Below are positions 43,834 through 52,678 of a DNA stretch of 64,000 bases, in pieces. The stretch comes from JADHLI01 sp937988715 (lineage in GTDB: Bacteria; Pseudomonadota; Alphaproteobacteria; Puniceispirillales; Puniceispirillaceae), in contig CALKIF010000065.1 of the NCBI GenBank assembly GCA_937988715.1, positions 1 to 64,000 of the forward strand, in the 5' to 3' direction. The notes beneath the pieces were generated by a model. The model saw nothing but the letters and a program-made list of their open reading frames with translations. It was not told the origin of the DNA and searched no databases. The position numbers and the translations under genes were made by a program. Numbering within the stretch: position 1 is the first letter of the stretch; every line of letters starts with the position of its first letter.

Positions 43834-44442
43834 ATGAGCCGAACATTCAACCGTGAAGACAGTCTTGTGATTGCCAGCCATAACCCAGGAAAAGTGCGGG
43901 AAATATCTGATTTGCTGCAGCCCTTGGGTATCAAGATTATCGGTGCAGGAGAGTTGGGGCTGATTGAACCAGAAGAAACCGGACAGACCTTTATTGAAAA
44001 TGCTGTTTTGAAAGCCAGCCTTGCTGCAGAGGCCGCTGGCTTGCCGGCCTTGGCTGATGATTCAGGACTGGCCGTCAATGCTCTGGGCGGGGCACCAGGG
44101 ATTTATTCTGCGCGCTGGGCCGGGCCGGACAAAGATTTTACCCAGGCGATGCGCCGGGTCAGCGAAGCCTTGCTTCTGGGCGGTAATCCAGACAGAAGCT
44201 GTGCCTTTATCTGTGCCCTGGCGCTGGCCTGGCCAGATGGCCACACAGAAAGTTTTGAAGGCCGGGTTGCCGGAACCATAACCTGGCCTGCCAGAGGAGA
44301 GCGGGGATTCGGATATGATCCGATATTCACGCCGCATGGCTATGACCAGACTTTTGGCGAGATGGATCCGGAACAAAAACATGCGATGAGCCACCGTGCT
44401 GACGCATTTTCACAATTGCTCAGCTCATGCCTGACCCCGTAA
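43834..44442 (+). CDS. rdgB: XTP/dITP pyrophosphatase (RdgB/HAM1)
   Basis: Removes non-canonical purine nucleoside triphosphates. The 202-residue protein shows LVIASHNPGKVREI at the start, EPEETGQTFIENAVLKA, the metal-binding LADDSGLAVNALGGAPGIYSARWAG segment, and GERGFGYDPIFTPHG with EMDPEQKHAMSHRADAF. All family motifs are present. Its 3' end overlaps hemW by 16 bases, indicating cotranscription. Confidence 0.97.
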   Translation: MSRTFNREDSLVIASHNPGKVREISDLLQPLGIKIIGAGELGLIEPEETGQTFIENAVLKASLAAEAAGLPALADDSGLAVNALGGAPGIYSARWAGPDKDFTQAMRRVSEALLLGGNPDRSCAFICALALAWPDGHTESFEGRVAGTITWPARGERGFGYDPIFTPHGYDQTFGEMDPEQKHAMSHRADAFSQLLSSCLTP

Positions 44443-45650
44443 TCCCGAACAATACCTCCCTCAGCCTTTATGTTCATTGGCCGTTTTGCCTGTCCAAATG
44501 CCCATATTGTGATTTTAATTCCCATGTGGCAGGCCAAATTGATGCCGATGCCTGGCAGGCGGCCCTGATCACAGAACTGGCCTTCATGGCCGAACAAGCC
44601 GGCACGCTTGCCCAACCGCCGACAGGCAGATTTCAGCTGAACAGCATTTTTTTTGGTGGCGGGACCCCGTCATTGATGCCGCCACAAATCGCGGCTGCGG
44701 TGATCGACAAGGCCTGCGGTTTGTTCAGTCTGGCTGATGATTGCGAAATCACAGCAGAGATGAACCCCACTTCTGTTGAAATCGCCAAGCTGAAGCAGTT
44801 TGCTGATGCCGGAATAAACCGGGTGTCTGTCGGTATTCAGTCGCTTGAACCGGACGGGCTGAGCTTTTTAGGGCGTGAACACAGCACAGATGAGGCTCTG
44901 GCCGCATTGGATGCGGCGCAGCGTCATTTTGGATCTGTATCTGCAGATCTGATCTATGGCCTGCCAGACCAGACAACAGATAACTGGTCAGGTCAGCTGG
45001 ATCGGATTCTCGGCTTCGGGCTGTCTCATCTATCCTGTTATCAGCTGACCATAGAGCCTGGCACCGTCTTTCACACCCGCGCCCGTCAGGGCGATATTCT
45101 GACCGCAGATGATGATCATGTGGCCGATCTGTATCTGCTGACAGATGAGCGTCTGACAGCAGCCGGTCTGCCAGGTTATGAAGTGTCCAACTATGCACAG
45201 CCCGGCAAGGAATCTCAACATAACCTGAATTACTGGCGGTCAGGAGACTGGGTGGCCATTGGCCCTGGTGCACATGGCCGCCTGTCTACACAGCAGGGCC
45301 GGTTAGTGATGGAAAACAGAAAGAGCCCGGAGGGATGGCTGGCTGATGTAAGCGCTAACGGGCATGGCTGTCAGCAGCAGATGGTTGAAACACACCGGCA
45401 GAGCTTTGAAGATTACTGGATGATGGGGCTGCGGCTGAATGACGGTGTGCCCTGGCCCGACCCCGCGGCCTTTGGGGGGCAGGGTTACAGGCTGAATACA
45501 CGCTGGCTGGATATGTTTTTATCAGAAGGCTGGCTGGAGCAAACATCGACCTATCTGCGGGCCACACGTCAGGGCCGGTTGCGGCTGAACACAATATTGG
45601 TGCATCTTCTCAGCGACGAGGATAATGAGCTCAGAGATCAAGTGTCGTGA
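44427..45650 (+). CDS. hemW: Radical-SAM heme chaperone HemW (coproporphyrinogen oxidase-like)
   Basis: The 407-residue protein has the radical-SAM cluster motif in HWPFCLSKCPYCDFNS, FFGGGTPSLMPP, TAEMNPTSVE and GINRVSVGIQSL, plus YEVSNYAQPGKESQHNLNYW. This matches the HemW family, not the HemN oxidase: the N-terminal HemN extension and its extra cysteine are absent, in line with heme trafficking rather than coproporphyrinogen oxidation. It overlaps rdgB at the start and the LpoA-like gene tail to tail by 20 bases. Confidence 0.94.
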   Translation: MPDPVIPNNTSLSLYVHWPFCLSKCPYCDFNSHVAGQIDADAWQAALITELAFMAEQAGTLAQPPTGRFQLNSIFFGGGTPSLMPPQIAAAVIDKACGLFSLADDCEITAEMNPTSVEIAKLKQFADAGINRVSVGIQSLEPDGLSFLGREHSTDEALAALDAAQRHFGSVSADLIYGLPDQTTDNWSGQLDRILGFGLSHLSCYQLTIEPGTVFHTRARQGDILTADDDHVADLYLLTDERLTAAGLPGYEVSNYAQPGKESQHNLNYWRSGDWVAIGPGAHGRLSTQQGRLVMENRKSPEGWLADVSANGHGCQQQMVETHRQSFEDYWMMGLRLNDGVPWPDPAAFGGQGYRLNTRWLDMFLSEGWLEQTSTYLRATRQGRLRLNTILVHLLSDEDNELRDQVS

Positions 45651-47097
45651 GCTGATTCTCAGTAAGAAGATAAAGCTCATATTGGCGCTGGTTGCGACCA
45701 TCCGGCAGCAATTTGAACTGGCCGCTGAAACCGGCAAATCCCTGTTCACGAATTAAGCTGGCGCGCCAGTCTATAGGCATTTGTTGGGCTTCATCAGTGT
45801 TGCGGCTCAGCTCTTGTTTGGTGACCGCAATCAGGGCAAACGCATCAAACCCAAGCCTGGCCAAGGTATTTGAGGGTCGTTTAAACACAGTCTGCCACTG
45901 TTTTTCAAACCCTTCAGAGGCTGGCAGTGTGGCTTGCGTGATAATGCTGCCCTGAAGCGACGGTTCAGACACAAGATCAGCCCGAGACCATAAATCCGTG
46001 CCCAGATAGGTAACCCTGGACGGATCAAGATCATAAAACGACAACACCGGGGCCGTGCGCAGGATGAAATCAGGCCCGCCGGCCAGGATAAGCACATCAT
46101 AGGCGGGCGGCGGTAACGCCTCATCATCATCTGCTGGCTTCTGATAGCGGCTGAAGGCTTTAATCGCCTGTTTCAGACTGTCTTCATCTGAGAGGACCGC
46201 CGGCGTTAACAAGCTGGTCTGAAGCGGTTGCAGGCCAAATTGCGACAAGCGAGAGACCGCATGGCTAAGCACCTGCTGGCCAAAGGCATCTTCTGAAGCC
46301 AATATCGCCACCCGGGTTTTATTTTCACTGACCGCATAGCCCAGAAGATGGTCAATCTGTTGTTCTGGCAAATACCCCAGCACCCAGTTGCCAGGTGAGG
46401 CAGATTCAATATTGTTGGACAGCGCAAGAACAGGGATGGCTGAGGCCGCAAGGATAGGGCGGGCTTTGCGCACAGAAGCGGTAAATAAAGGGCCGACAAC
46501 AATATCCACTTCAGACGCCACCGCTTCGCGCGCGGCCTGTTCTGCCTGAACCCCGCCAGCGGTATCAAAAAAAACAATATCCACATCAGGATCATTGACC
46601 TGAAACAGTGCCATTTCCGCCCCACCGGCGATATCCTGTCCAAGCCCGGCATAATCTCCTGACAAGGGCAACAACAAGCCTATCCGCAACCGGGTATCCT
46701 GTTTTTCTGGCAGGCTGAACGGCTGCACCGGCTGTTTGGCTTCCGGCCGTTTGGTCTTCAGCAGGCCAAGTGCGGCATTGAGGGCCTGTTCAGCCAGCTG
46801 GCTGCGGCCCTGATCTTCCGGCAAAGGCGCGGCCGGCCGGATGGCGGCAACCTCCAGCTCTTGATCTGTTGTGATCTCCTGATCCTCAACCTGGGCAATC
46901 AGGTCACCGACAATATCTGGCTCATCACTTTGTTCAAACACTGACCCCAGATTGGCCTGTGCAGGAGTGGAAGTGGGTTGCGTCTGCACAGACTGAGAGA
47001 CGTGCTGGCAGGCAGACAGCCCGCAGATCAGGGCTGCGGCTGCGCACCAGTTCAAAAATGTCCTTTGTCCAGCCATCGTTCTGATCACCCTGGTCAT
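45631..47097 (-). CDS. LpoA/LppC-type penicillin-binding-protein activator lipoprotein
   Basis: A 488-residue predicted outer-membrane lipoprotein: signal core CAAAALICGLSAC with the lipobox cysteine at about residue 30. A Gln/Pro/Glu-rich linker (35-125) is followed by a periplasmic-binding fold of the Leu/Ile/Val type (RIGLLLPLSGDYAGLGQDIA, VGPLFTASVRKARPIL, GYLPEQQIDHLLGYA). The C-terminal domain corresponds to that of LpoA; the TPR-rich N-terminal domain of the enteric protein is missing, as usual outside gammaproteobacteria. It sits divergent from rsmI, the conserved LpoA context. ATG 47097 has AAGGTGG upstream; an internal ATG at 47076 is possible. Confidence 0.87.
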   Translation of the reverse strand: MTRVIRTMAGQRTFLNWCAAAALICGLSACQHVSQSVQTQPTSTPAQANLGSVFEQSDEPDIVGDLIAQVEDQEITTDQELEVAAIRPAAPLPEDQGRSQLAEQALNAALGLLKTKRPEAKQPVQPFSLPEKQDTRLRIGLLLPLSGDYAGLGQDIAGGAEMALFQVNDPDVDIVFFDTAGGVQAEQAAREAVASEVDIVVGPLFTASVRKARPILAASAIPVLALSNNIESASPGNWVLGYLPEQQIDHLLGYAVSENKTRVAILASEDAFGQQVLSHAVSRLSQFGLQPLQTSLLTPAVLSDEDSLKQAIKAFSRYQKPADDDEALPPPAYDVLILAGGPDFILRTAPVLSFYDLDPSRVTYLGTDLWSRADLVSEPSLQGSIITQATLPASEGFEKQWQTVFKRPSNTLARLGFDAFALIAVTKQELSRNTDEAQQMPIDWRASLIREQGFAGFSGQFKLLPDGRNQRQYELYLLTENQLTTLDL

Positions 47098-47262
47098 CCC
47101 GAAACCACCTTATGGTCATTGATTACCCTATACTGCCGCTATGTCTTAAATGTGGCAAAGAGAAAATATGCACAAAATTTTCCCCCCGCAGCCGGGTTCA
47201 CAAGTGACCATAGCCGCGCATTCAGATAAGCTTCAGGCAGGCTAGACAAAGAGGGTGACGCC

Positions 47263-48114
47263 ATGCTGACCATCATATCAACGCCGATCGGCAATTTAGG
47301 GGATATTACCTATCGGGCCGTGCAGATGCTGGCCGCAGCTGATATTATTGCGTGTGAGGATACCCGGCAGACCCGCAAATTGCTCAGCCTGGCCGCGATA
47401 AAAACATCAGCCCAACTATGGGCCTATCATGATCATAATGGCGCGAGCATGCGCCCGAAGCTGATCGCCGCTCTTACCTCAGGCAAGACCATCGCGCTGG
47501 TCAGTGATGCAGGCACACCTCTGATTTCAGACCCCGGCTATAAGCTGGTGGCGGCCTGTCATGAAAACAACATACCCGTCACCGCCGCGCCCGGGCCCAC
47601 GGCCCCTGTAATGGCGCTGACCTTGTCTGGCCTGCCCAGTGACAGATTCACATTTAACGGCTTTGTGCCCCAGAAACAAAAAGCCGCCAGAGCCGCCTTG
47701 AGCGAGTGCCGGTCTTCACCTATGACCCAAATATGGTTTGAAACCCCAAAACGGCTGGCCGCCACGTTACAGATGATGGCTGAGCTGTATGGCAACAGAC
47801 ATTGTGTGGTCGCCCGCGAATTGACCAAGCTGCATGAAACCCTGCATCGCGGCAGCCTGGCCGAACTGGCCGCCAGTTTCAGCAATGGCGATGCCCTGAA
47901 AGGAGAGTTGGTACTGGTGGTTGAAGGCGCCGAAAAAGACAGCCAGCAGATGAGCCTTGATGACGTCCGTGCCCAGCTTGAGGTTGTGTTGCAGACCGCC
48001 AGTGTGCGTGATGCGGTTCAAGAACTGGAGCTGCTGTCTGGCCTGCCGCGAAAACAAATCTATCAGATGGCTCTGGAGATTGATAAGGCGAAAGAGATAA
48101 AGACAAATCGTTAA
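47263..48114 (+). CDS. rsmI: 16S rRNA (cytidine-2'-O-)-methyltransferase RsmI
   Basis: Methylates C1402 ribose in 16S rRNA. The 283-residue tetrapyrrole-methylase-fold protein has STPIGNLGDITYRAVQML, ACEDTRQTRKLL, the SAM-binding ALVSDAGTPLISDPGYKLV, and APGPTAPVMALTLSGLPSDRF. GAGGGTGA precedes the ATG. It opens the plus-strand rsmI-yraN-(BON)-gshB set, the conserved neighbours of the LpoA gene. Confidence 0.97.
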   Translation: MLTIISTPIGNLGDITYRAVQMLAAADIIACEDTRQTRKLLSLAAIKTSAQLWAYHDHNGASMRPKLIAALTSGKTIALVSDAGTPLISDPGYKLVAACHENNIPVTAAPGPTAPVMALTLSGLPSDRFTFNGFVPQKQKAARAALSECRSSPMTQIWFETPKRLAATLQMMAELYGNRHCVVARELTKLHETLHRGSLAELAASFSNGDALKGELVLVVEGAEKDSQQMSLDDVRAQLEVVLQTASVRDAVQELELLSGLPRKQIYQMALEIDKAKEIKTNR

Positions 48115-48146
48115 ACGAAAATGATGAATCGCGTTATGCTGTTCAG

Positions 48147-48515
48147 GTGGTGGGCAAACAAACAGCAGATGACAGACGCTGGGCAGAAAAGACCGGACGA
48201 CTGGCTGAATATCTCACCCTTTGGGTTTACCGGCTTCAAGGCTATCGCTGTTTATGCAGACGCTGCCGCATCCCGTTTGGTGAAATTGATTTGCTGATGA
48301 AAAGAGGCCGCCGGATTCTGGTTCTGGAAGTGAAGTTCCGCACACAAAACCACCTGCCAGAAGAAATGGCCTTGCCCAGCAAGACACAATGCCAGCGAAT
48401 AAGACAGGCGGCCTTATGGCTGACAAAGCGGCTGGTGCTGACCCCGCAGACAGAAATCCGGCTGCAGGTTGTGTTATGGACAGGCTGGGTGAATATGCGT
48501 GTGTTTGAGATGTAA
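48147..48515 (+). CDS. yraN: YraN/UPF0102 nuclease-fold protein
   Basis: The 122-residue protein carries the Holliday-resolvase-like UPF0102 core: GRLAEYLTLWVYRLQGYRCL, the metal-site block FGEIDLLMKRGRRILVLEVKFR (its E, D and E-x-K residues), and KTQCQRIRQAALWL. Function in DNA processing is presumed, not known. The start is GTG 48147 or the next GTG; no in-frame ATG fits. The frame remains open upstream into the rsmI end, so the exact N-terminus is uncertain. It follows rsmI by 32 bases. Confidence 0.87.
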   Translation: MVGKQTADDRRWAEKTGRLAEYLTLWVYRLQGYRCLCRRCRIPFGEIDLLMKRGRRILVLEVKFRTQNHLPEEMALPSKTQCQRIRQAALWLTKRLVLTPQTEIRLQVVLWTGWVNMRVFEM

Positions 48516-48564
48516 GCCTGTCTGGCGGGCAGATATAGGCGCAAGAGGGATGACCGCTAGACGC

Positions 48565-48593
48565 TTGGCAAGACAACAGAGTTGGGGTACAAA
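48565..48593 (+). promoter_or_regulatory. Possible promoter for the BON-domain lipoprotein gene
   Basis: TTGGCA, 17 bases and TACAAA lie in the 167-base gap after yraN, about 90 bases before the lipoprotein ATG. The -35 box is fair, the -10 box moderate. Confidence 0.4.
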
Positions 48594-48682
48594 AAACAAG
48601 TCTGTTTCACACTGCTGATACAGCTGGCTTGTTGAGTGTTTACCCTTGTTCAAAATCTTTTTAGTTAGGAAGACCACATATC

Positions 48683-49276
48683 ATGATTCGACAGTTTTTG
48701 ATCCCGTCCATTATGCTTCTTCTGTCGTCTTTTGCTCTGACAAGTTGCATTGAAACCGCCGTTGGACTGGGCACAGCAGCAGTGGCGGCCTCAACCACCG
48801 AAAAAGGGTTTTCAACATCTGTATCAGACGGCGTTATTGAGGCAAAGCTGACAGATAAATTTATTCAGACAGATACATCTCTTGTCACATCTGTAGAAAA
48901 ATCAGTCAGTAACGGGGCTGTCTTGCTGACTGGCAAGGTTGACACGCACGAACGGAAAATTCTGGCCACACGCCTGGCCTGGGAAATTAACGGCGTCAGA
49001 GAAGTGGTCAATGAAATCCAGATCAGCAGCGAGACCTCACTGAAAGCCACCGCTAAGGATCTGGCTGCCAGCGCGCAACTCAGAGCCTCTCTTATCGGTG
49101 ATCAAGATGTCTCTTCACTGAATTATTCAATTGATGTGGTAAATGGCATTGTCTATCTGTCCGGGGTGGCGGCAAATGAAGATGAGCGTGAACGCGTCAT
49201 CGCCCATGCACAGGAATTGCGGTTTGCCAAGAAAGTGGTCAGCTACATCATTTTATCGACCGATAAGCGAGACTAG
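48683..49276 (+). CDS. BON-domain lipoprotein (DolP/OsmY type)
   Basis: The 197-residue protein has a lipoprotein signal (SIMLLLSSFALTSC, cysteine at about residue 22). A short Ala/Gly segment and two BON domains follow (about 48-118 and 128-195), recognisable by VSNGAVLLTGKVDTHERKILATRLAWEINGVREVVNEI and VVNGIVYLSGVAANEDERERVIAHA. Two BON domains behind a lipobox is the DolP (YraP) layout, linked in enteric bacteria to outer-membrane integrity. yraP also lies near yraN there. It is followed by gshB after 5 bases. Confidence 0.85.
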   Translation: MIRQFLIPSIMLLLSSFALTSCIETAVGLGTAAVAASTTEKGFSTSVSDGVIEAKLTDKFIQTDTSLVTSVEKSVSNGAVLLTGKVDTHERKILATRLAWEINGVREVVNEIQISSETSLKATAKDLAASAQLRASLIGDQDVSSLNYSIDVVNGIVYLSGVAANEDERERVIAHAQELRFAKKVVSYIILSTDKRD

Positions 49277-49281
49277 CGCCC

Positions 49282-50262
49282 ATGCCCCTGAATGTGGCTA
49301 TCCAGATGGACCCGGTGGACACACTGGACATCAGCGGGGATACAACTTTCGCTCTTTCACTGGAAGCTCAGGCCAGAGGACATCATCTCTGGTATTACAC
49401 ACCTGACAGGCTGAGCTATGAGCAGGGACATTTATCTGCCGTTGGTCAGACCCTGACCCTGTTTGACGATCAGAACCATTTTTTTGAAACCGGTCCGGCT
49501 GAACAGCGCGACTTAGCGGAAATGGATGTGATTCTGATGCGTCAGGATCCGCCTTTTGATATGGCCTATATCACGGCCACACATTTGCTGGAAATGCTGC
49601 CCAAGGGAACCTGGGTTGTAAACAACCCTGCTGAAGTGCGTAACGCACCTGAAAAGCTGTTGGTTACCCAGTTTTCAGATCTGATGCCGCCCACTCTGAT
49701 CAGCCGGGACCCGGCTGCCATAAGCGCGTTCAGGGATCAGCATAAAGATATCATCATCAAACCTTTGTTTGGGAATGGCGGGGCAGGGGTGTTTCGGTTG
49801 CAGCCTGGGGATCAGAACCTGAATTCTCTGCTGGAAATGTTTTTTGGCCAGAATAGAGAGCCGGTAATGGTACAGACCTATCTTTCTGAGGTAAGGCAAG
49901 GAGATAAACGGATTATTCTGGTCGATGGCGAAGCTGTAGGGGCGATTAACCGGGTGCCTCAGGAAGGCGAGGCACGGTCAAACCTGCATGTCGGGGGCAC
50001 CGCCCAGACCATAGAGATCAGCGCAAGAGACCAGCAGATTTGCGAGCGCCTCGGCCCGGAGCTTCGGCGGCGCGGGCTGGTTTTTGTCGGCATAGATGTG
50101 ATCGGCGATTATCTGACAGAGATCAATGTGACCTCTCCTACCGGCATCCGTGAAATTGAACGGTTTACCGGGACCAGCTGTGCAGCAGCTTTTTGGGATG
50201 TTGTTGAACAACAGCTGCCGCACCATCAGACAAATGGCCTCTTGCCGACTGCTCAGCCATAG
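49282..50262 (+). CDS. gshB: Glutathione synthetase
   Basis: Ligates glycine to gamma-glutamylcysteine. The 326-residue ATP-grasp protein begins NVAIQMDPVDTLDISGDTT. It has LMRQDPPFDMAYITATHLLE, the ATP-binding DIIIKPLFGNGGAGVFRL and the C-terminal VGIDVIGDYLTEINVTSPTGIREIE. Full length. It follows the BON gene by 5 bases and converges with comM with 24 bases between. No gshA is in view. Confidence 0.97.
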   Translation: MPLNVAIQMDPVDTLDISGDTTFALSLEAQARGHHLWYYTPDRLSYEQGHLSAVGQTLTLFDDQNHFFETGPAEQRDLAEMDVILMRQDPPFDMAYITATHLLEMLPKGTWVVNNPAEVRNAPEKLLVTQFSDLMPPTLISRDPAAISAFRDQHKDIIIKPLFGNGGAGVFRLQPGDQNLNSLLEMFFGQNREPVMVQTYLSEVRQGDKRIILVDGEAVGAINRVPQEGEARSNLHVGGTAQTIEISARDQQICERLGPELRRRGLVFVGIDVIGDYLTEINVTSPTGIREIERFTGTSCAAAFWDVVEQQLPHHQTNGLLPTAQP

Positions 50263-50286
50263 GTGATAGGGCCGGTTTGTCTGAGA

Positions 50287-51807
50287 TCAGCCATTTACCG
50301 CACCAAACAGAAAATACCGGCGATAAGACAAGGCTTCCAGAACATGAATCCGGTCAATCTGTTCTGATCTGGCCAGATCAGCAATTGTGCGGGCAACACG
50401 CAGGATTTTATGAAAGCCGCGGGCAGATAATTTCTGCCTTTCCATCGCTTGTGTCAGCACAGCCTGGACATGACCGTTCAGCTCAATTTCTTTTTGAATA
50501 TCCGATGCGCCCAGCTTGGCATTAAGATGCATGGCTGTGTGAGGACGCATCTGAACAGCAAAGGCACGGGCCGCGGCAATCCGGGCTCTTACCTCATCAC
50601 TGGTTTCGGCCGGGCTGTCTGTCATCAGGGCCATCGGCTCAAGCGCTTCAATATCCAGAAGCAGATCAAACCTGTCGAGCATGGGTCCTGAGACTCTGGC
50701 CATATAGTTGCGCGCGCAGTCAGGGGCTTTGGTACAGGCTCTGGCCGGATCAGACAAATACCCACAACGACAGGGGTTCATCGCGGCCACCAGCTGAAAT
50801 TTGGCTGGATAACGGACATGGGTATTGGCTCTGGCAATCACAATCTCGCCTGTTTCCAGTGGCTGGCGCAGGCTGTCCAGAGCCTGGCGTGAAAATTCAG
50901 CCAGCTCATCAAGGAACAGCACCCCGTTATGCGCCATAGAAATTTCGCCAGGCCAGGCTTTATTGCCGCCCCCGACCAGCGCAGCCATAGAGGCGGAATG
51001 ATGTGGATCACGGAACGGGCGGGTCTGGACCAGACCAGTGGCTGGCACAGAGCCGGTGATCGAATGGATCATGGTTGTTTCCAATGCTTCTGCCGGCGTT
51101 AAGTCAGGCAGCAGCGAGGGAAGCCGCGCCGCAAGCATCGATTTTCCGGCCCCGGGCGGGCCGATCATCAGCAAATGATGGCCGCCTGCAGCCGCGATTT
51201 CCAGAACACGCCGGGCGGTTTGCTGGCCTTTCAGATCTGCCATATCCGGACCTGGCGGCGGTTTTGGCGGCAGGCGGCGTTCCGGGGCTGAAATCACCTG
51301 GGTTCCGCGCAGATGGTTGATCAGCTGGGTCAGTGAAGACGCCGCCACAACATCCAGCTCTCCTGCCCATCCAGCCTCAGGACCATTTGCAGACGGGCAA
51401 ATAATGCGCCGCTTCTGTGCTGCCGCATTCAGCGCCGCGGGCAGGGTTCCGGTGACAGGCTGAATAGACCCGTCCAGAGATAATTCCCCCAGCACAAGAT
51501 ACTCATCAACACTGTCAGCTGGCAGAACACCCATTGCCGTCATCAGCCCCAGCGCAATAGGCAAATCGAAATGCGCCCCTTCTTTGACCAGATCAGCTGG
51601 TGCGAGATTGACCGCGATCCGCTTTGCCGGCAGCGACAGGCCAAGAGAAGATAACGCTGCTCTTACCCGTTCTTTTGATTCGGCAACCGCCTTGTCTGCC
51701 AACCCGACAATCGCCATCGCCGGAAGCCCGTTTGAGATATGCACCTGAACCGAAACGGTAACGGTTTCAATACCTTTGAACGATACTGTATGGATGAGAG
51801 ACTGCAT
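50287..51807 (-). CDS. comM: YifB/ComM-type Mg-chelatase-like AAA+ ATPase
   Basis: The 506-residue protein has an N-terminal Lon-like S5 fold (VQVHISNGLPAMAIVGLADKAV, KRIAVNLAPADLVKEGAHFDLPIAL). The AAA+ domain has Walker A IGPPGAGKSMLAARL (about residue 219) and Walker B HNGVLFLDELAEF. A four-cysteine insert follows (NPCRCGYLSDPARACTKAPDC), then a C-terminal helical domain (SARGFHKILRVARTIADL). ComM is a branch-migration helicase in natural transformation; many non-competent species also keep it, so competence is not implied. Its place after gshB is conserved. Confidence 0.94.
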   Translation of the reverse strand: MQSLIHTVSFKGIETVTVSVQVHISNGLPAMAIVGLADKAVAESKERVRAALSSLGLSLPAKRIAVNLAPADLVKEGAHFDLPIALGLMTAMGVLPADSVDEYLVLGELSLDGSIQPVTGTLPAALNAAAQKRRIICPSANGPEAGWAGELDVVAASSLTQLINHLRGTQVISAPERRLPPKPPPGPDMADLKGQQTARRVLEIAAAGGHHLLMIGPPGAGKSMLAARLPSLLPDLTPAEALETTMIHSITGSVPATGLVQTRPFRDPHHSASMAALVGGGNKAWPGEISMAHNGVLFLDELAEFSRQALDSLRQPLETGEIVIARANTHVRYPAKFQLVAAMNPCRCGYLSDPARACTKAPDCARNYMARVSGPMLDRFDLLLDIEALEPMALMTDSPAETSDEVRARIAAARAFAVQMRPHTAMHLNAKLGASDIQKEIELNGHVQAVLTQAMERQKLSARGFHKILRVARTIADLARSEQIDRIHVLEALSYRRYFLFGAVNG

Positions 51808-51852
51808 CTTATTACAGCTAAAAGCCGTATCTTCTAATGCAAGAAAAAAGTG

Positions 51853-51872
51853 AGGAAAAATCTAATTTTCCT
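51853..51872 (-). terminator. AT-rich terminator-like hairpin after the HIT gene
   Basis: On the minus strand AGGAAAA, a 6-base loop and TTTTCCT form a 7-bp stem 40 bases after the HIT-protein stop, followed by CACTTTTTTCTT. Low stem G+C makes it a weak intrinsic terminator, but its place at the end of the histidine run is apt. Confidence 0.45.
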
Positions 51873-51911
51873 GCATGTGCGTGAACAGGGCGATTTGTTA
51901 TGTGTTTTGCG

Positions 51912-52286
51912 TCAGCCTTTACGAGGGCGCATCGGGCCAAGCGGCTCACCACCCAGAATATGCATATGCAGATGCGGGACATCCTGATGGCCATCGCGGC
52001 CTGTATTGGCGATCAGCCTGAAGCCGTTTTGCGTCACGCCTACCTGCTCTGCGACCCGGCCGAGAGCAGCAATATAAGCAGCTTGTTCTTCTGCAGAGGC
52101 ATGAGCAGAAAAATCAGCCATATCCACATAAGCCCCTTTTGGGATCACCAGAATGTGAACCGGGGCCTGAGGCTGAATATCCTCAAAGCTGAGTGTATGG
52201 TCACATTCATCTATTTTTGTGCAGGGTATCTCGCCGCGCAAAATACGGGCAAATATGTTCTGATCATCATAATCAGGGCGGCTCAT
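51912..52286 (-). CDS. HIT-family hydrolase (HinT-like)
   Basis: The 124-residue histidine-triad protein has FARILRGEIPCTKIDE, TLSFEDIQPQAPVHILVIPK, and the catalytic HLHMHILGGEPLG near the C-terminus, as in HinT purine nucleoside phosphoramidases. The frame is open 30 codons upstream, but ATG 52286 follows AAGGAG at 6 bases and family members begin there. It is last in the histidine run after hisE; this linkage recurs in alphaproteobacteria, though a metabolic link is unproven. Confidence 0.93.
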   Translation of the reverse strand: MSRPDYDDQNIFARILRGEIPCTKIDECDHTLSFEDIQPQAPVHILVIPKGAYVDMADFSAHASAEEQAAYIAALGRVAEQVGVTQNGFRLIANTGRDGHQDVPHLHMHILGGEPLGPMRPRKG

Positions 52287-52302
52287 CTTTATCTCCTTGC
52301 GG

Positions 52303-52668
52303 TCAGTCTTCTTCGCCCTGAACAGATGGACGGTTTTGTTTTTCAACAAGCCCGGACACCCCTTCACGGCGGTCAAGTTCAGCCCATATATCCTGCGGGT
52401 CTAGATCAGCTGCCGCCCATACCACCAGCAGGTGATATAACAGATCAGCTGATTCAGACGCCAGTTTCGCCTGGTCCCCGTTCAGGGCCTCGATCAATAC
52501 CTCGGTTGCTTCTTCACACAACTTACGGGCCGGCTTTTCCGGGGCAGCTGCCAGAAGCTGGGCCGTGTAGCTTGCATCTGAAGCTGCTGCCTTGCGTGCA
52601 GCGATTGTCTGATACAGCCTGTCCAGACTATGGGCGGTGGTCGGGCTGGGGTTGGTTTCGTCTGCCAT
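52303..52668 (-). CDS. hisE: Phosphoribosyl-ATP pyrophosphatase
   Basis: Second step of histidine synthesis. The 121-residue all-helical MazG-type protein has LDRLYQTIAARKAA, SYTAQLLAAAPEKPARKLCEEATEVLIEAL and ESADLLYHLLVVWAAADL. The open frame extends 65 codons into hisF, so ATG 52668 (MADETNPSP), ten bases after the hisF stop, is chosen. HisI (the cyclohydrolase) is separate and not in the window. Confidence 0.96.
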   Translation of the reverse strand: MADETNPSPTTAHSLDRLYQTIAARKAAASDASYTAQLLAAAPEKPARKLCEEATEVLIEALNGDQAKLASESADLLYHLLVVWAAADLDPQDIWAELDRREGVSGLVEKQNRPSVQGEED

Positions 52669-52678
52669 CAGCTTTCTT

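Noticed and set aside
44427..45650. Coproporphyrinogen III oxidase HemN
   Set aside because: The protein is short and lacks the HemN N-terminal extension; the rdgB-hemW context and motifs fit HemW.
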